64,000 nt of DNA from Branchipolynoe longqiensis (taxonomy: Eukaryota; Annelida; Polychaeta; Phyllodocida; Polynoidae): contig CM059198.1 of NCBI GenBank assembly GCA_030323885.1, forward strand, positions 12,624,462 through 12,688,461, in the 5' to 3' direction. The notes under the pieces were generated by a model that was not told the origin of the DNA, made no database searches, and saw only the letters and a list, made by a program, of their open reading frames with translations. Shown in pieces: positions 1 through 11,509 of this stretch; position 1 is the stretch's first letter, and the number at the start of each line of letters is the position of its first letter. A program made the position numbers and the translations under genes.

Positions 1-111
1 CTGAAAACAATCCACAAGGCGAATAGTTCATGTTGAAACACATTAGACTGGAAGCTGGCAGCTGCAATGATCCTTGCAAAAAGCACCCTGGCAGATCCCA
101 AACTTATCACG

Positions 112-655
112 GTCTGTCCTCATCCAATGAAAAGCCACATTCCATCTGCGGGTCTCTAATGTGGACCATTCTCATCCAATGCAAATCTGCATTCCATCTG
201 CGGGTCTCTAATATGGAGCGTTCTCATCCAATGAAATGCCACATTCCATCTGTGGGTCTCTAATGTGGGTCTCTAATGTGGAGCGTTCACATCCAATGAA
301 AAGCCACATTCCATCTGCGGGTCTCTAATGTGGACCGTTCTCATCCAATGAAAAGCCACATTCCATCTGTGGGTCTCTAATGTAGAGTGTCCTCATCCAA
401 TGAAAAGCTGCATTCCATCTGCGGGTCTCTAATGTGGACCGGTCTCATCCAATAAAAAGCTGCATTCCATCTGCGGGTCTCTAATGTGGACCGTTCTCAT
501 CCGATGAAAAGCCACATTCCATCTGCGGGTCTCTAATGTGGACCGTTATCATCCAATGAAAATCTGCATTGCATCTGCGGGTCTCTAATGTGGAGCGTTC
601 TCATCCAATGAAAAGCCACATTCCATCTGTGGGTCTCTAATGTGGACCATTCATT
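112..655. repeat. 52-bp minisatellite
   Basis: About ten or eleven head-to-tail copies of a 52-bp unit with core words CATCCAATGAAAAGCCACA and GGGTCTCTAATGTGGA. Copies differ by scattered point changes (AGCC/ATCTG, GTGG/GTAG), so the array is not freshly amplified. Short open frames through it only reflect the repeat and are not genes. The first 111 bases show nothing recognisable. Confidence 0.92.
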
Positions 656-723
656 CGCCAGAATTTTACCCGATCTCCAGAAGGAGCGGAACTCTAAGAA
701 GTGGCACCTTGTGTCTTCATCAT

Positions 724-1052
724 GATTGGATGTAGTGGCCGAATCGGTAGATCGCAGGCTTCCTGTGCGGAAGGTCGGGAGTTCTCATCCCAGCTGAGTC
801 AAACCAATGACTTATTAAATTAATACTTGTCAAAACCTAGCGTAGCGCTTGGGATTAATAGGATTGGACAAGGACTGGTTAGCACAGTATCAGAATAATG
901 TGACTGTGTGAGATATTGGTACATTGTGCTGGCGGCCTGGCTTCCCAGAGGGCCAGCACTAGGAAGATGTCAGGAGTGCAAACTGTCACAAGTGAGTACC
1001 CATTCTGATAGGACCTTATATGTTGCGAGGGAGTAACACAACAACAAACAAC
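724..1052 (+). mobile_element. tRNA-derived SINE, near full length
   Basis: The head looks like a pol III promoter: an A-box-like TGGCCGAATCGGTAG and a B-box-like GGAGTTCTCATCC. A body follows that recurs around the window (words GAGTCAAACCAATGACTT, GGACAAGGACTGGTTAGC, GTGCTGGCGGCCTGGCTTCC, ACTGTCACAAGTGAGTACCC). It ends in an A/C-rich tail (AACACAACAACAAACAAC). Seven further full or partial copies are in this window on both strands. The family name is not known to me; assignment as a tRNA-headed SINE rests on the boxes, the tail and dispersion. Confidence 0.7.
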
Positions 1053-1187
1053 ACATCTTCATGCGACCTTTCCTTGGTAAATACGGCCAAGTTTCAGTGA
1101 TTAAGCACAACCTTTACATTACATTTGAATCACACTGCCATTAAATGATATATGTGACAATGTATGGTAATATTACATATTGTGATG

Positions 1188-1286
1188 ACGTAGAATAGGA
1201 CAAGGTAGGGGAAAGATTAGGCAGGGGAAATATCAATCACATATGATTGGAGGTCCTCATTCCATCAGTGCTTGTCCTATTCTACG
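1188..1286. repeat. 99-bp element with perfect 17-bp inverted ends
   Basis: The segment opens with ACGTAGAATAGGACAAG and closes with its exact reverse complement, leaving a 65-bp interior. It could be a tiny foldback or MITE-like insertion or a deletion derivative of a larger DNA transposon. No clear target duplication is seen. The flanks from 1053 to 1187 and 1287 to 1640 contain nothing I recognise. Confidence 0.6.
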
Positions 1287-1639
1287 TAACGACAATTCAT
1301 AGTATGAATTTGTTAGTCATTTATTTAACTTGGTCCAGGTTGAAACCTGTGATCTACCACATATGAATCAGACACTCAACTCTTTCGGCCATCCCATCTG
1401 GTAAATGCCAAGGGATTGCCAATCTTCTTTAATATGTGTGGCATGTCAAGTATGCATTAATATATATCTGAGGATTAGTGTTTTCTGCCCTTGCATGATA
1501 TAAAGATTGTAATCGGCATATTATATTTCTCTCACAGATATCGCTTACGAGTAGGCCTATCGGTTAATGTGTGCCTAGCATCTAGAACACAACTAGATGT
1601 TTCAATGATATCAGCTAGTGTGCGCATATCATAAAAATA

Positions 1640-2432
1640 GCTAATACACAACCACATTTCTCAAAGTTATCGGGGAGTGTGGGCCTAGCATGAAAGCACT
1701 TAAAGCACAATTACATGTCTCACGGTTATCGGGTAGTGTGCGCCTAGCATGAAAGCAGTTAAAAACACAATTACATTTCTCACGGTTATCAGCTATTGCA
1801 TGTCTAGCAGGAAAACAGTTAAAACACAACCACATTTCTCACAGTTATCAGGGAGTGTGCGCCTAGCATGAAAGCAGATAAAAACACAATTAGATGTCTC
1901 ACGGTTATCAGCTATTGCATGTCTAGCAGGAAAACAGTTCAAACACAACCAGATTTCTCAAAGTTATCAGGGAGTGTGCGCCTGCCTAGCATGAAAGCAG
2001 TTAAAAACACAATTACATTTCTCACGGTTATCAGCTATTGCATGTCTAGCAGGAAAACAGTTAAAACACAACCACATTTCTCACAGTTATCGGGGAGTGT
2101 GCACCTAGCATGAAAGCAGTTAAAACACAATTACATGTCTCACGGTTATCGGGTAGTGTGCACCTAGCATGAAAGCAGTTAAAAACACAATTACATTTCT
2201 CACGGTTATCAGCTATTGCACGTCTAGCAGGAAAACAGTTCAAACACAACCACATTTCTCACAGTTATCGGGGAGTATGTGCCTAGCATGAAAGCAGTTA
2301 AAACACAATTACATGTCTCACGGTTATCGGGGAGTGTGCGCCTAGCATGAAAGCAGTTAAAGTACAATGACATTTCTCACGGTTATCAGCTATTGCACGT
2401 CTAGCAGGAAAACAGTTCAAGCACAACCACAT
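1640..2432. repeat. 60-bp minisatellite with higher-order triplet
   Basis: Units of 58-62 bp share the words CTCACGGTTATC and CTAGCATGAAAGCAGTTAAA. Three unit types alternate: one with GGGGAGTGTGCGCCTAG, one with GGGTAGTGTGCGCC, and one with AGCTATTGCATGTCTAGCAGG. The order gives a higher-order repeat of roughly 178 bp. Apparent short ORFs on either strand are repeat-encoded and not genes. Confidence 0.9.
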
Positions 2433-2670
2433 ATAGTCCCTTAAACAAATTAGATCCATTAGCAACCTTTAACTTCTATCTTAATTCTATTTCCTTAAGC
2501 CACAAATTATGCAACTGTGAGCTTTTTAGATCCACAGTCTACTGACACAAAATTGATTCTGTGCTTTTGCATTCTGTGAAAGCAATGGTTGAATAGAAAA
2601 CAAACAATTCTCGCCGTGAATATGGCCTATGCTGCCGACATGGCATAAAGAAACCACCAATCAATCAATC
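2433..2670 (+). mobile_element. 3' tail of a non-LTR element or SINE inside the minisatellite
   Basis: A non-repetitive 238-bp block interrupts the 60-bp array. It ends with CCGACATGGCATAAAG, then a short (AATC)n tail. Target-primed retrotransposons often end in a simple repeat like this. The array resumes directly after the tail. I therefore read it as a 5'-truncated retroposon inserted in the array. No protein is encoded. Confidence 0.55.
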
Positions 2671-2936
2671 ACAGTTATCGGGGAGTGTGCGCCTAGCATG
2701 AAAGCAGTTAAAACCCAATTACATGTCTCACGGTTATCGAGGAGTGTGCGCCTAGCATGAAAGCAGTTAAAGTACAATGACATTTCTCACGGTTATCAGC
2801 TATTGCACGTCTAGCAGGAAAACAGTTCAAACACAACCACATTTATCACAGTTATCGGGGAGTGTTCGCCTAGCATGAAAACAGTTCAAACACAACCACA
2901 TTTCTCATAGTTATCGGGGAGTGTGCGCATTGCATA
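2671..2936. repeat. Continuation of the 60-bp minisatellite
   Basis: The same unit types as the block at 1640-2432 continue for about four and a half copies, then fade at ...GTGTGCGCATTGCATAAG. This confirms that the intervening block was inserted into one array. Confidence 0.88.
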
Positions 2937-3040
2937 AGAATTATCATTGTGTATGTCATACAGCTATCGCTCAGACGTTGTCTACTGGTGCTTCCTTTGC
3001 CTAATAGTAATGCACAACACTATGCATATTTTCTTGTGAA

Positions 3041-3430
3041 GACTCGACGCAGTGGCTGAGTCTATAAGAGCGCTGTTGGCTTCTTGTATGGGAGGTCGCC
3101 GATTCAAAGCTGTATTAAGTCAACTCAATAACTTACAAAACTGTAAGTCAACTCAATAACTTACTAAACTGATTGTTGTCGCTATGTATCCCGGTACTCA
3201 CCATTAATAGGATAAGGCAATAACTAAATTGCTCAGGAGAATGTGACTGAGTGGGTTATGGAGGTATGGTGAGTGTGATTGCCGAATCTCCTAGTGAGAG
3301 TGCATACTAAAGTCACGACGAGTGCACACTGTCCCAAGTGTGTGCCGAATCCTGATAAACAGACATACATGTAAGCGCGAAAGCTCGGCTTGTGTGCGCT
3401 CAGCATTAACAAGATGAACACACACACGCA
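3041..3430 (+). mobile_element. tRNA-derived SINE, diverged copy
   Basis: Same family as 724-1052: a tRNA-like head (CGCAGTGGCTGAGTCTATAA and a B-box-like GCCGATTCAAAGC), the GAATGTGACTGAGTGGG body word, the CACTGTCCCAAGTGTG word and an A/C-rich tail. It carries a short internal duplication of AAGTCAACTCAATAACTTAC. Confidence 0.65.
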
Positions 3431-3767
3431 AATACACATCTCAGTAAACTAATCAGCTGTGCCGAAATGCTAAACAAAATGGTGGGTTAGCAGGAGGACT
3501 TGGTCGTCGGGTGTGCTAACTCAAACAAATTATAATAATAGCAGCAATAATCATCAACATTAAATTTAATGAAGCAGATGTTTAAAAATGGGCTCACTCG
3601 CTCCTCCTGAATAGTCAGCGCGGGTGTTGAGTCCTTTGCTATACTAGTGTTGGGGCTGCCAACACAACGAGCCATTTGTGGAATAAAGAAGACCAGGCCT
3701 GGTGATCGTGGACAGAGGGATGACCATTAAGCATGGCAACGAGCGGAGCGGCCATTACTCAAGCCCA

Positions 3768-4048
3768 AGATGGCCAAGATTGCCCAAGATTGTCACAGAT
3801 TGCTACAGATTGCCGCAATTGTCACATATTGTCGCTGTTGTTAAAGATTGTCACATACTGTCACATATTGTCGCATTGTCTCCCATTGTCATATGTTGTC
3901 ACATATTGTCATATGTTATGACATATTGTCGCATGGTGTCACAGATTGTCACATGTTGTCTCAGATTGGCACAGATTGCCACTTGGTCAGATTATCACCT
4001 TTGTCACAGATTGTCACAAGTTGTCACATATTGTGACCAGCTCCAGAA
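3768..4048. repeat. Decamer microsatellite (ATTGTCACAT-like)
   Basis: Roughly 27 imperfect copies of a 10-11 base unit related to ATTGTCACAT or AGATTGTCAC. Three overlapping reading frames remain open through it because the unit lacks stops. They encode simple Cys/His/Ile/Val repeats and I do not regard them as genes. Confidence 0.9.
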
Positions 4049-4375
4049 GCTCTCAGTTCAGTTAGAATTGTCAATGTATATATCCACTTCAAAGCTAACC
4101 CATTAGAATATGGCCATATCAAATTCAGCAATTAACACTGATAATATACACATGACAGGTTCATGGAATAATACCAGCATAACGGTTATATCTAGAAATC
4201 AACTATTATGATTCGAAATGTACTAAGCCATTGTAAATGTAAAGAATATGATTCAAAGGAGAAATCTATTTGTGGCGCAGAGTGGACCTTGTATTTAATT
4301 CAGGTTAAATATGGGTGTGTTATCTTCATCTGGCAGATATTTTGATTGATTATCCAGAACGAGGATGATGCCTCT

Positions 4376-4570
4376 ACTTTGATGTGACAGAACCAGATGG
4401 GAAGGCGAAATGAGTTGAGCACCCACTCGTCATATGGCAGGTTGTGTAATTCCAACCAGCGGGGTCCGAATCCAGTTGAGTCAAACCAGTGACTTAAAAA
4501 TTCACACTTGATGCTACCTAGCCTGGCACTCAGCATTGATTACTAGGACTGGACAAGGAGCAATTGAATG
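4376..4570 (+). mobile_element. SINE fragment (head and mid body)
   Basis: Shares GGGTCCGAATCCAGTTGAG, GTCAAACCAGTGACTTAAAA, CTGGCACTCAGCATTGA and GGACTGGACAAGGAG with the SINE family. The 3' half is missing. The 4049-4375 and 4571-5284 flanks are AT-rich and hold nothing recognisable apart from a short TA run near 4870. Confidence 0.55.
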
Positions 4571-5284
4571 AGGATTATCAGTTTGCAAAGATTGAAATTT
4601 CCCACAGTTAATCAACAAATGTAATAACAAATACATGACAAAAACTGCATTGAACTGTGTTCTCAACCTAGGGAAACATTAGTTTATGTAATTAAACTTG
4701 CATATTCAGATGAAGGCATCCAGTTTTGGAAACCAAAGCACTTACCTAGATTTGATCGTACACGATTAAGCGATGTACTAGCGGACTTATTAAACACTTT
4801 GGCAGGTCTCTGTACTCATTTATATACAGTAGATATGCAGTAGTTATATATAGAATGTGTACACAGTACATATATATATATATATCCCATGACATGTCCC
4901 AATGGACATCATATAAATGTAATCATTTTATTTCAGGGAAGGTAATTCAGAGAGTAAACAAGTCCCCCAGTACATATAGGTCTTCTAGTAGCGATTATTC
5001 ATTATTAATGCAACGTATGCAGCTGTGTGACCTATACAAACTTAGAAGTTGTATGATAGCATCTTTATGTTCACAACTGTGGTAACTAACTAGGCATAGT
5101 CATCATTTCAGAATAGCCAATTACAAACAGCTTTGACGTGCAGTCTTCCAGATTCAGCATCTTGGCGTGAAAGCAGTCTCTTCACAACCTGCTAACAAGA
5201 AAGACATTCATAAAAACCGAAATGCACGTTGATTAAATTACTAATTAGGCTAAACAGAAACTGGAATTATCCACTCCCGTTTCG

Positions 5285-5465
5285 ATTCAAATAAGTGGCT
5301 TATCCAACCCAGAAGGCTTAAAGAGTGGAGCATCTGATTGCTATGTGGCATGGCATGGATTCAACCTAGCTGAGTCAAACTACTGACTTAAAAATGTATA
5401 CTTGTCACTTCCTGGCCTGCCACTCAGCATTACTAGCAGAGGAAGAGAAGTAGTGGAATGAGAAA
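5285..5465 (+). mobile_element. SINE fragment
   Basis: A second truncated copy in the same orientation, with CTAGCTGAGTCAAACTACTG, ACTTGTCACTTCCTGGCC and CACTCAGCATTACTAGC. Downstream, at 5499-5526, is a short reverse copy of a word (AAAGTTGCATGGTCCGATG) shared with dispersed repeats at 35.1 and 45.8 kb. Confidence 0.5.
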
Positions 5466-5835
5466 GAGAAATATTTTGTGATTGGAACTTCTGCTTAAAG
5501 TTGCATGGTCCGATGGCATTTGAATTTCTGTATTATTTTTTAGATAAATATATCAAATTGATCGTTACAAGCTACTAATCATTAGTCAGGAGTGATTTTG
5601 ATTAAAAATGATTAGTTTTGAAGTAATCTGAGCTGAAAGAACCAACAATAATTTTGACAAGCTTGCCAAAAGTCCTGTGGCTATGACCCAGATAGTCATC
5701 TCGCAGTGACCACGTGATGTGAGATGACCTGGAACCGTACAGGACTGTAGGTAGGTATTTCTGTTTGGGTTTGGCACATTCTGGGAACGGATTAGTGCCA
5801 TAGGCCCATGGCACTAGGGTTTTAAACAAAATATA

Positions 5836-6338
5836 ATGTGTATGTGTGTTGTCTGCTTGTGTCTGCGTGTGTTTACTGTCTATGTATGTCTGTATGTATC
5901 TGTGTATGTCTGTCTGTGTGTATGTCTGTGTGTGTCTATCTGTATGTTTCTGTGTATGTGTGGGTATGTATGTGTGTATGTGTGTGTCTCTGTCTGTGTC
6001 TGTCTGTTTCTGTGTATGTGTGTATGTATGTGTGTCTGTGTATGTATGTATGTGTGTGTATTTGTGTGTATGTATGTGTGTGTATGTATGTGTGTGTGTC
6101 TGCCTCTGTGTGCGTCTGTCTATGCGTCTCGGGCTGTGTGTGTCTCTCTTTGCAAAGTGAGGTCAGGTGTATGTGTGTGTCGGGTGTGTGCATGTCTGTG
6201 TGTGTCTGTGTCTGTGTGTGCTGTCTGTGCATGTATGTATGTGTGTCTATATGTGTGTCTGTCTGTGTGTGTATATATATGTGTGTGTATGTATGTGGGT
6301 ATGTCTGAGTGTCTGTGTGTGTATGTATGTGTGTGTAT
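5836..6338. repeat. TG/TCTG microsatellite, left part
   Basis: Long purine-pyrimidine alternating tract of TGTG, TGTC and TGTA words with an internal non-TG word (CTTTGCAAAGTGAGGTCAGG). The array is split by the LTR retrotransposon that follows and resumes at 11653, and the 5-bp TGTAT target duplication proves the split. All long Cys/Val/Ser-rich frames here are artefacts of the repeat. Confidence 0.95.
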
Positions 6339-6481
6339 TGTTAAGTTGAGTTATGTTGGATTGTGAGGGAGACTGTGTAGTGTTTATTCTTCAGCCATCT
6401 TGTACCTCCTGGTGCCCATGCCTGCCAGTGTACATCAAAGTATGGATTCATGATAGTACATAATGGAATAGGTATACAACA
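6339..6481 (-). repeat. 3' LTR of the Mag-like element
   Basis: 143 bp, identical base for base to the right-hand LTR. It ends in TG/CA. Read on the minus strand it begins TGTTGTATACC and ends CAACTTAACA. Confidence 0.95.
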
Positions 6482-6492
6482 TCCCTTTTCTT
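6482..6492 (-). other. Polypurine tract
   Basis: On the minus strand the 11 bases AAGAAAAGGGA abut the start of the 3' LTR. This is the expected position and composition for the plus-strand DNA primer of an LTR element. Between this tract and the end of pol (6493-6838) lies untranslated sequence with nothing else recognisable. Confidence 0.8.
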
Positions 6493-6838
6493 ATAAATGA
6501 AAAGCAGCAATCTTCCTGTGCTACAATAATCATGTTGATGTGTACAAGTTATATACCTATGTGGATGTCAATACAATTTCTCATCATGCTGAGAATATTT
6601 AGGTTTATACATGTGCACTTGTGGAATGCTATTACCATTGCAGTTACTTCAGTGAAAGATAATCTTGAATATTTCCTCCAATACGCAAATTCTGATAATA
6701 GTTTCTCTTGCACTTGACTAATACTGTGATTAACTTTGAATGTATATAAAAGTTGTGACTGACAACATAATAAGTCTAATGCTCAGACATACTACTGACT
6801 AAGTCTAAGAACCAAAATTAACCATGACTCCGCACTGT

Positions 6839-9800
6839 TCAATTAGTCTTGATGTTTTTTTTAGTTGTTCTTTCAGACTGTCTACGACTAAATACCTCTT
6901 TGACCGGTTGGTCACTTCGAATGACTGTGAGGTTTGCGCGTTCACTAAACCTCACACTCTTTTCAGTGGGTGGTCTTGTGGGCGAGCAAGTCACAGACTG
7001 CTCATTCCCAGAACATTGGCTTTGGGGAAGGGGTTCAGCTTCAGAACAAGGGCTCTCTAGGTCAGTTGATTCTAGGCTAAATCCAAGTTTCTTACTAGCC
7101 TCTGCACTAAGCTCTTTCAAGAAACGACGGTTACGCCGTAATACATTCCCATTAGGCGATTTGATCATGTATGATCGAGGCTCCTTACACACTGATTTTA
7201 CAGTTCCAGGAACCCATGAAGATTTGCCTGGTTCCTGCATCAGTACTTTCATACCAGGGAGTAATCCTGGCAACTCAGGACCTGCATTTTGGTCATAATA
7301 CTGTGATAACCTTTTTGCATTGTCACTCAACCAATTATGATGATCACTAACTGACTGTCGAATTTCATCCTTGGCAGGGAGATTTGAACGGACCTTCCTT
7401 CCATACAGCAACTCAGCTGGACTTGGGACTCTTGGTCCAAGCGGGGTACGTCTGAGGCACAGAAGCGCCATCTGGGGATCTGTCCCAGACTGCATGGCTT
7501 TCTTCAGGACCGCTTTAACAATACCAACTGTTCTCTCAATCACACGTTTACTCTGCGAGTGTCGTGGGCTGCTTGTAATATGTTCAAACTCCCATACCAT
7601 GGCAAATTTTCTGAACAATGCCGCATCATATTGTGGACCATTGTCAGTGTACAGTCATTTTGGTACACCATGAATGGCAAACATGTCCTTGAAAAATTTG
7701 ATAACTTCAAGACTGGTCAATGAATGAAGACCACGTACAAAGGGCATTTTACTGAAATGATCAACCAATACAATATATGTATGGCCATGCAGCTCAAACA
7801 AGTCACTGGAAAGTACTTCCCATGGTTGGGAGGGAAGGTCATGTGGCTGTGTAGGCTCCTTTTGGGTACTCTTTTTGAATTTTGTAGACATATTACACAA
7901 TCACTTACTAGTGTCTCTATGTCAGATGACATGTTTGGCCAGTATAGGCATTCCTTTGCTCGTAACTGGGACTTGGTGATACCTTGGTGACTGGCATGAA
8001 TGCGTTCGAGATATTCCTTGCGGAAAGACTCTGGAATAACAAGTCTATTTCTGGCATATACAAGCCCATCTTCAACAGACATGTAGTCTCTCATAGACCA
8101 GTAGCTCCGAAAAACTTTTGGAACTTGTCTAACCTGTTGTGGCCAACCTCGAATAATCTGCTCAGCCAATGCCGATATCTCAACATCTTGCTTACTACCT
8201 AAGCGCAACTTTTCAAGCTGGTTGACTGAGATCTGTACCATGTGTATCGCTTGTTCAAGTTCTACACTCGGTCCAGGAGAGGGTGCTATTCGTGACAAGT
8301 AGTCAGCATAGACCATCTCCTTTCCAGGACGGTATTTCAAGTCAATATCATACGGCTGGATGCGCAACAGCATGCGCTGCAACCGAGGAGGAGCTTGGCT
8401 TAGCTGCTTCAGCTTAATGTTTTCTAGTGGCTTATGATCACTAAAAACAATCAGCGAGCGACCAAAAATATACGTATGGAACTTGTCTAGTCCATATACA
8501 ACAGCTAGCAACTCTCTCTCTATGTTTGCATACCTGGTCTCAGCTGGAGTAAGTGCTTTGGAAGCGAATGCAACAGGCTTCCCATTCTGAATGAGAGCAG
8601 CACCTAATCCAAGGATAGACGCATCAACCTCTAGTTCAAATGCTAGGTTAGGATCAAATATCGCAACTGCATGTCTTCATGAATAGCCTGTTTTAGTGAC
8701 TCAAAAGCAGCATTATGTTCTACATCCCAACTCCAATCAGCATCTGATTTCAACAATAAGCGTAATACACTGGTCTTGGTCGACAAGTGTGGTATGAAGG
8801 GCCCTAAATACTGTATGAGACCAAGAAAGCTTTGGAGCTCCTGCCTATTCTGGGGAGCAGGACGGTTTTGAATGTCATCACATTTCTTTACATCAGGCTT
8901 CATACCATCCTTGGACCAGATCAGACCATAGAATTCAATGATCTTCTTTTTGATTTCACACTTTTCAAAGCGAAATACTAGACCATACTCTTTGGATACC
9001 TTCATTAATCGTAGTAGAGCCTCATCATGTTTCGACTCATCTTTACCATGTACAACGATGTCATCAGCAATGCCATCCACACCGACACCTGCTTTCTCAA
9101 TGATCTCATTCATGTATTTCTGAAAGATGTCTTGAGAAACACACAAGCCAAATGGTAAACGACGGAATCTGTATTTACCAGGGCTGTTGAATGTGCATAA
9201 CATGCTGCTTTCATCATCTAAAACAATGCTCCAATACCCATGCTTAGCATCAAGTTTAGAAAACACAGTTGAGCCAGAGAAGTTGTGACTGATTTCTTCT
9301 AGTGTAGGTGTCTTATGATGTGTACGCCTAATTGCTTGGTTGAGATCTTTAGGATCTAAACACACCCTAAGCTCACCAGATGCTTTACGGGAAAATGCTA
9401 AGGAGCTGACCCAATCGAAAGCAGTTTCATCAGAACATTTTTCTACAACACCAAGTTTCACCATTTCTTCAATTTTGTCACAAATTTCCTGTCTCAGCTG
9501 AATGGGATATTTACGTGGAGCAGAAATAACTGGGGTAGCATCATCTTTTAACTCAATATGGTATGGTTTGGGCATTCGACCAATGCCTTCAAAACACTCA
9601 GGATAAGCTTGTCGCAGGGCACTCCTGTCAGAAATCTCAGGCTTGACCTCATGTTTATTTGGTCTACTGCTAGGGACAGTGGTGTGGGACTGCAATTTAT
9701 TTTCATGAACAACACTGATATTTTTGCTCTGTGAAATGCTTATAAGTTTCAACCTTTCAGAGGCCCCACACGACAAAATGGCTGGCCCCTTAGTGTCACA

Positions 9801-9923
9801 CACATAGAATCTGGCAGTGATCCATTTGGAGTCTTCAAATTGGATCTGCATAACCATTGTACCTAATTGTTCAATGTCTGTGCCATTTACAGCAGTAAGT
9901 TTGACAGAGCTACGCTGTAACAC
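6839..9923 (-). pseudogene. pol of the Mag-like element (RT, RNase H, integrase), frameshifted
   Basis: Four open segments in three frames together give an almost full Gypsy pol. Segment 9923-8643 holds the RT (DAKHGYW block, LPFGL, GIADDIVV at residues ~284-291). A one-base deletion near 8660 shifts the frame into RNase H (DHKPLE; DYLSR). The integrase zinc-binding His-His-Cys-Cys region follows to about 7875, where a two-base insertion (AGAG run) shifts the frame again. The core carries D (SSDLFEL), D (TDNGPQ) and E (VIERTVGIVK), so the DDE triad is retained. A TGA at 7655-7657 interrupts between the first and second D. The first codon of this segment is GTG and is only the frame entry point, since pol is read from gag. 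The enzyme cannot be made whole from this copy without recoding at several places. Confidence 0.9.
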
Positions 9924-10966
9924 TGAGGATGTCTTTCATTCGGATACATCTGCCGTAGGCATCGCAATGGTAGGATGTTACCATTGGCACCTGTGTCCGC
10001 TTTGACCTTGAGAGTCACTTTGCACTTTACATCAGGAGGCTTTACATTCAATTTAGCAAAGATTGACTGTCTCTCCATTGCATCAAAGTCACATACCTGG
10101 ATTGTCATCTCCCCACAGTCAAGAGCGTCATCATCTGGGGGACTTCTATTACAGTCAAAGTCATGTACAGTCCTATGATTATCCCTATGTCTGCTCTTGG
10201 AACGGGATTGTCGATGCTTGGTCTTGGCACCACCAGAGTCCTTCTTCCCAGCTCTGGTGCTCTGATCGCATTTCTGACGGCGCACTTTACCAAAATGGTT
10301 CATCTTTTGGCAATTATTACACTTCTTGCCATATGCTGGGCATTTCCTCGGCGGATGCGATGTTCCACAGAAACGACAAGTGTTGTGGTACTCGAATGTG
10401 TTGATTGAGGCACTAGTGGTACCAGCAAAACTGTTAGTATTTTGAAGTGCTGCCTGGTAACAGTCAGCACATTTAATTGCATCCTCTAGTTTCAGTGTGT
10501 TTCCCTTCTCAATCAACTTCTTCCGTGCTTCAGGCCAGAAAATACCTTTGATCAACTGAAACGTTATCTGCTCATTTTTCATCTCCTCATTTGAGAAAGT
10601 GCACATATTCACCTTAGCTTTGAGACGGCAAATATAATCATCAACAGCTTCACCTTCTTTTTGGACCAAACTAGCCAGTTCAAGTCGCATAACCCATTTG
10701 TTAAGGGTTCCCACCAAATGTTTTTCAAACTGTTCAAATACCTTAGCTGGGTCTCTCTTTGTTTCATCACTCAGACCCCATGAATTCCAGAGTTTATGAC
10801 CTTTGGTACCAGCTGACAGCAAGATGTAGTGCCATTTCTTTTCATTTTCTACATCACTGATCACAAAGTAGCTGTTAAGGAAGCTCTTCCATTCACTGAA
10901 TGCATAAGTTTGATCCCTGATGTCCCAGTTCAGTTGTGGTAACGGAACTCCCAAATTAGTAGCCAT
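9887..10966 (-). CDS. gag plus protease of the Mag-like element
   Basis: Starts at an ATG about 525 bases after the PBS and encodes 359 residues. The N-terminal ~170 residues resemble a capsid region (WNSWGLSD; KRDPAKVFEQFE). Then come a knuckle-like CRFCGTSHPPRKC (~197-209) and a second, CNNCQKMNHFGKV (~216-228), whose final Cys appears replaced by Arg. A basic Ser/Arg stretch follows, then the aspartic protease active site ADTGAN (~323-328). The frame ends shortly after the protease core, while pol continues in the -1 frame with about 36 bases of overlap. Protease-to-RT linker similarity already lies in the pol frame, so I favour an indel near 9925-9935. A programmed -1 shift cannot be excluded. 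Confidence 0.85.
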   Translation of the reverse strand: MATNLGVPLPQLNWDIRDQTYAFSEWKSFLNSYFVISDVENEKKWHYILLSAGTKGHKLWNSWGLSDETKRDPAKVFEQFEKHLVGTLNKWVMRLELASLVQKEGEAVDDYICRLKAKVNMCTFSNEEMKNEQITFQLIKGIFWPEARKKLIEKGNTLKLEDAIKCADCYQAALQNTNSFAGTTSASINTFEYHNTCRFCGTSHPPRKCPAYGKKCNNCQKMNHFGKVRRQKCDQSTRAGKKDSGGAKTKHRQSRSKSRHRDNHRTVHDFDCNRSPPDDDALDCGEMTIQVCDFDAMERQSIFAKLNVKPPDVKCKVTLKVKADTGANGNILPLRCLRQMYPNERHPQCYSVALSNLLL

Positions 10967-11492
10967 GTTTGGTGTCTAGGACTTAGCACACAAGGATTAA
11001 CACAACTATGCACAATGATAACAAGTTGGTGGTAGTCAGAAAATTGGCAATATTGTCAGGACACTACACTTTCACTCCAAAGAGGGAAAACAGCATGTTT
11101 TTACACTTGCAGTGGATCGAGATCTGTGGTAGGCCTTACTTACTGAACCAATTTCAAATTCTGCAAGGCATTTCTTCACTTTCTATCTTCATCAGACACA
11201 GCACACATATTAATGGGCTCTGTCCTGCACTGAATGCACTTGACAGCATCCAGATCGGACCATTTTTGACTTAGTTACAGCCAAAGTTGTCAATGCCCAT
11301 TAATTCTGGCAGAGGTCAACCTTGCATCCAGAGTTCAGAGTGCACAGCAGGCAGCATGGTTCCCTATTATCACTCACACATCTCAACAATACTCTCATTC
11401 CAGAGCTCACAGTTGTCCATTGACAGATCAACACCATACCATTGTTGTTGTTGTTGACTTTCTGTTGACAGAGCTCATTGCAAGGGCAGGTT

Positions 11493-11509
11493 CCACCCAG
11501 CTGTCACCA
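11493..11509 (-). other. Primer-binding site
   Basis: Directly after the 5' LTR on the minus strand stands TGGTGACAGCTGGGTGG. It begins with TGG, as expected for annealing of a tRNA 3' CCA end. I do not assign the tRNA species. The leader between this site and gag (10967-11492) holds nothing else I recognise. Confidence 0.8.

Noticed and set aside
5836..6366. 176-codon Cys/Val-rich frame resembling a secreted Cys-rich peptide
   Set aside because: It is a TG/TCTG microsatellite, and similar frames occur in all three phases.
6849..7298. Plus-strand frames over the integrase region, also at 10063-10404
   Set aside because: They are shadows of the minus-strand gag-pol, which carries the recognisable domains.
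9887..9940. Programmed -1 frameshift site between gag and pol of the Mag-like element
   Set aside because: No convincing slippery heptamer in the overlap, and the protease-to-RT linker is already in the pol frame upstream of the gag stop. A mutation is more likely.
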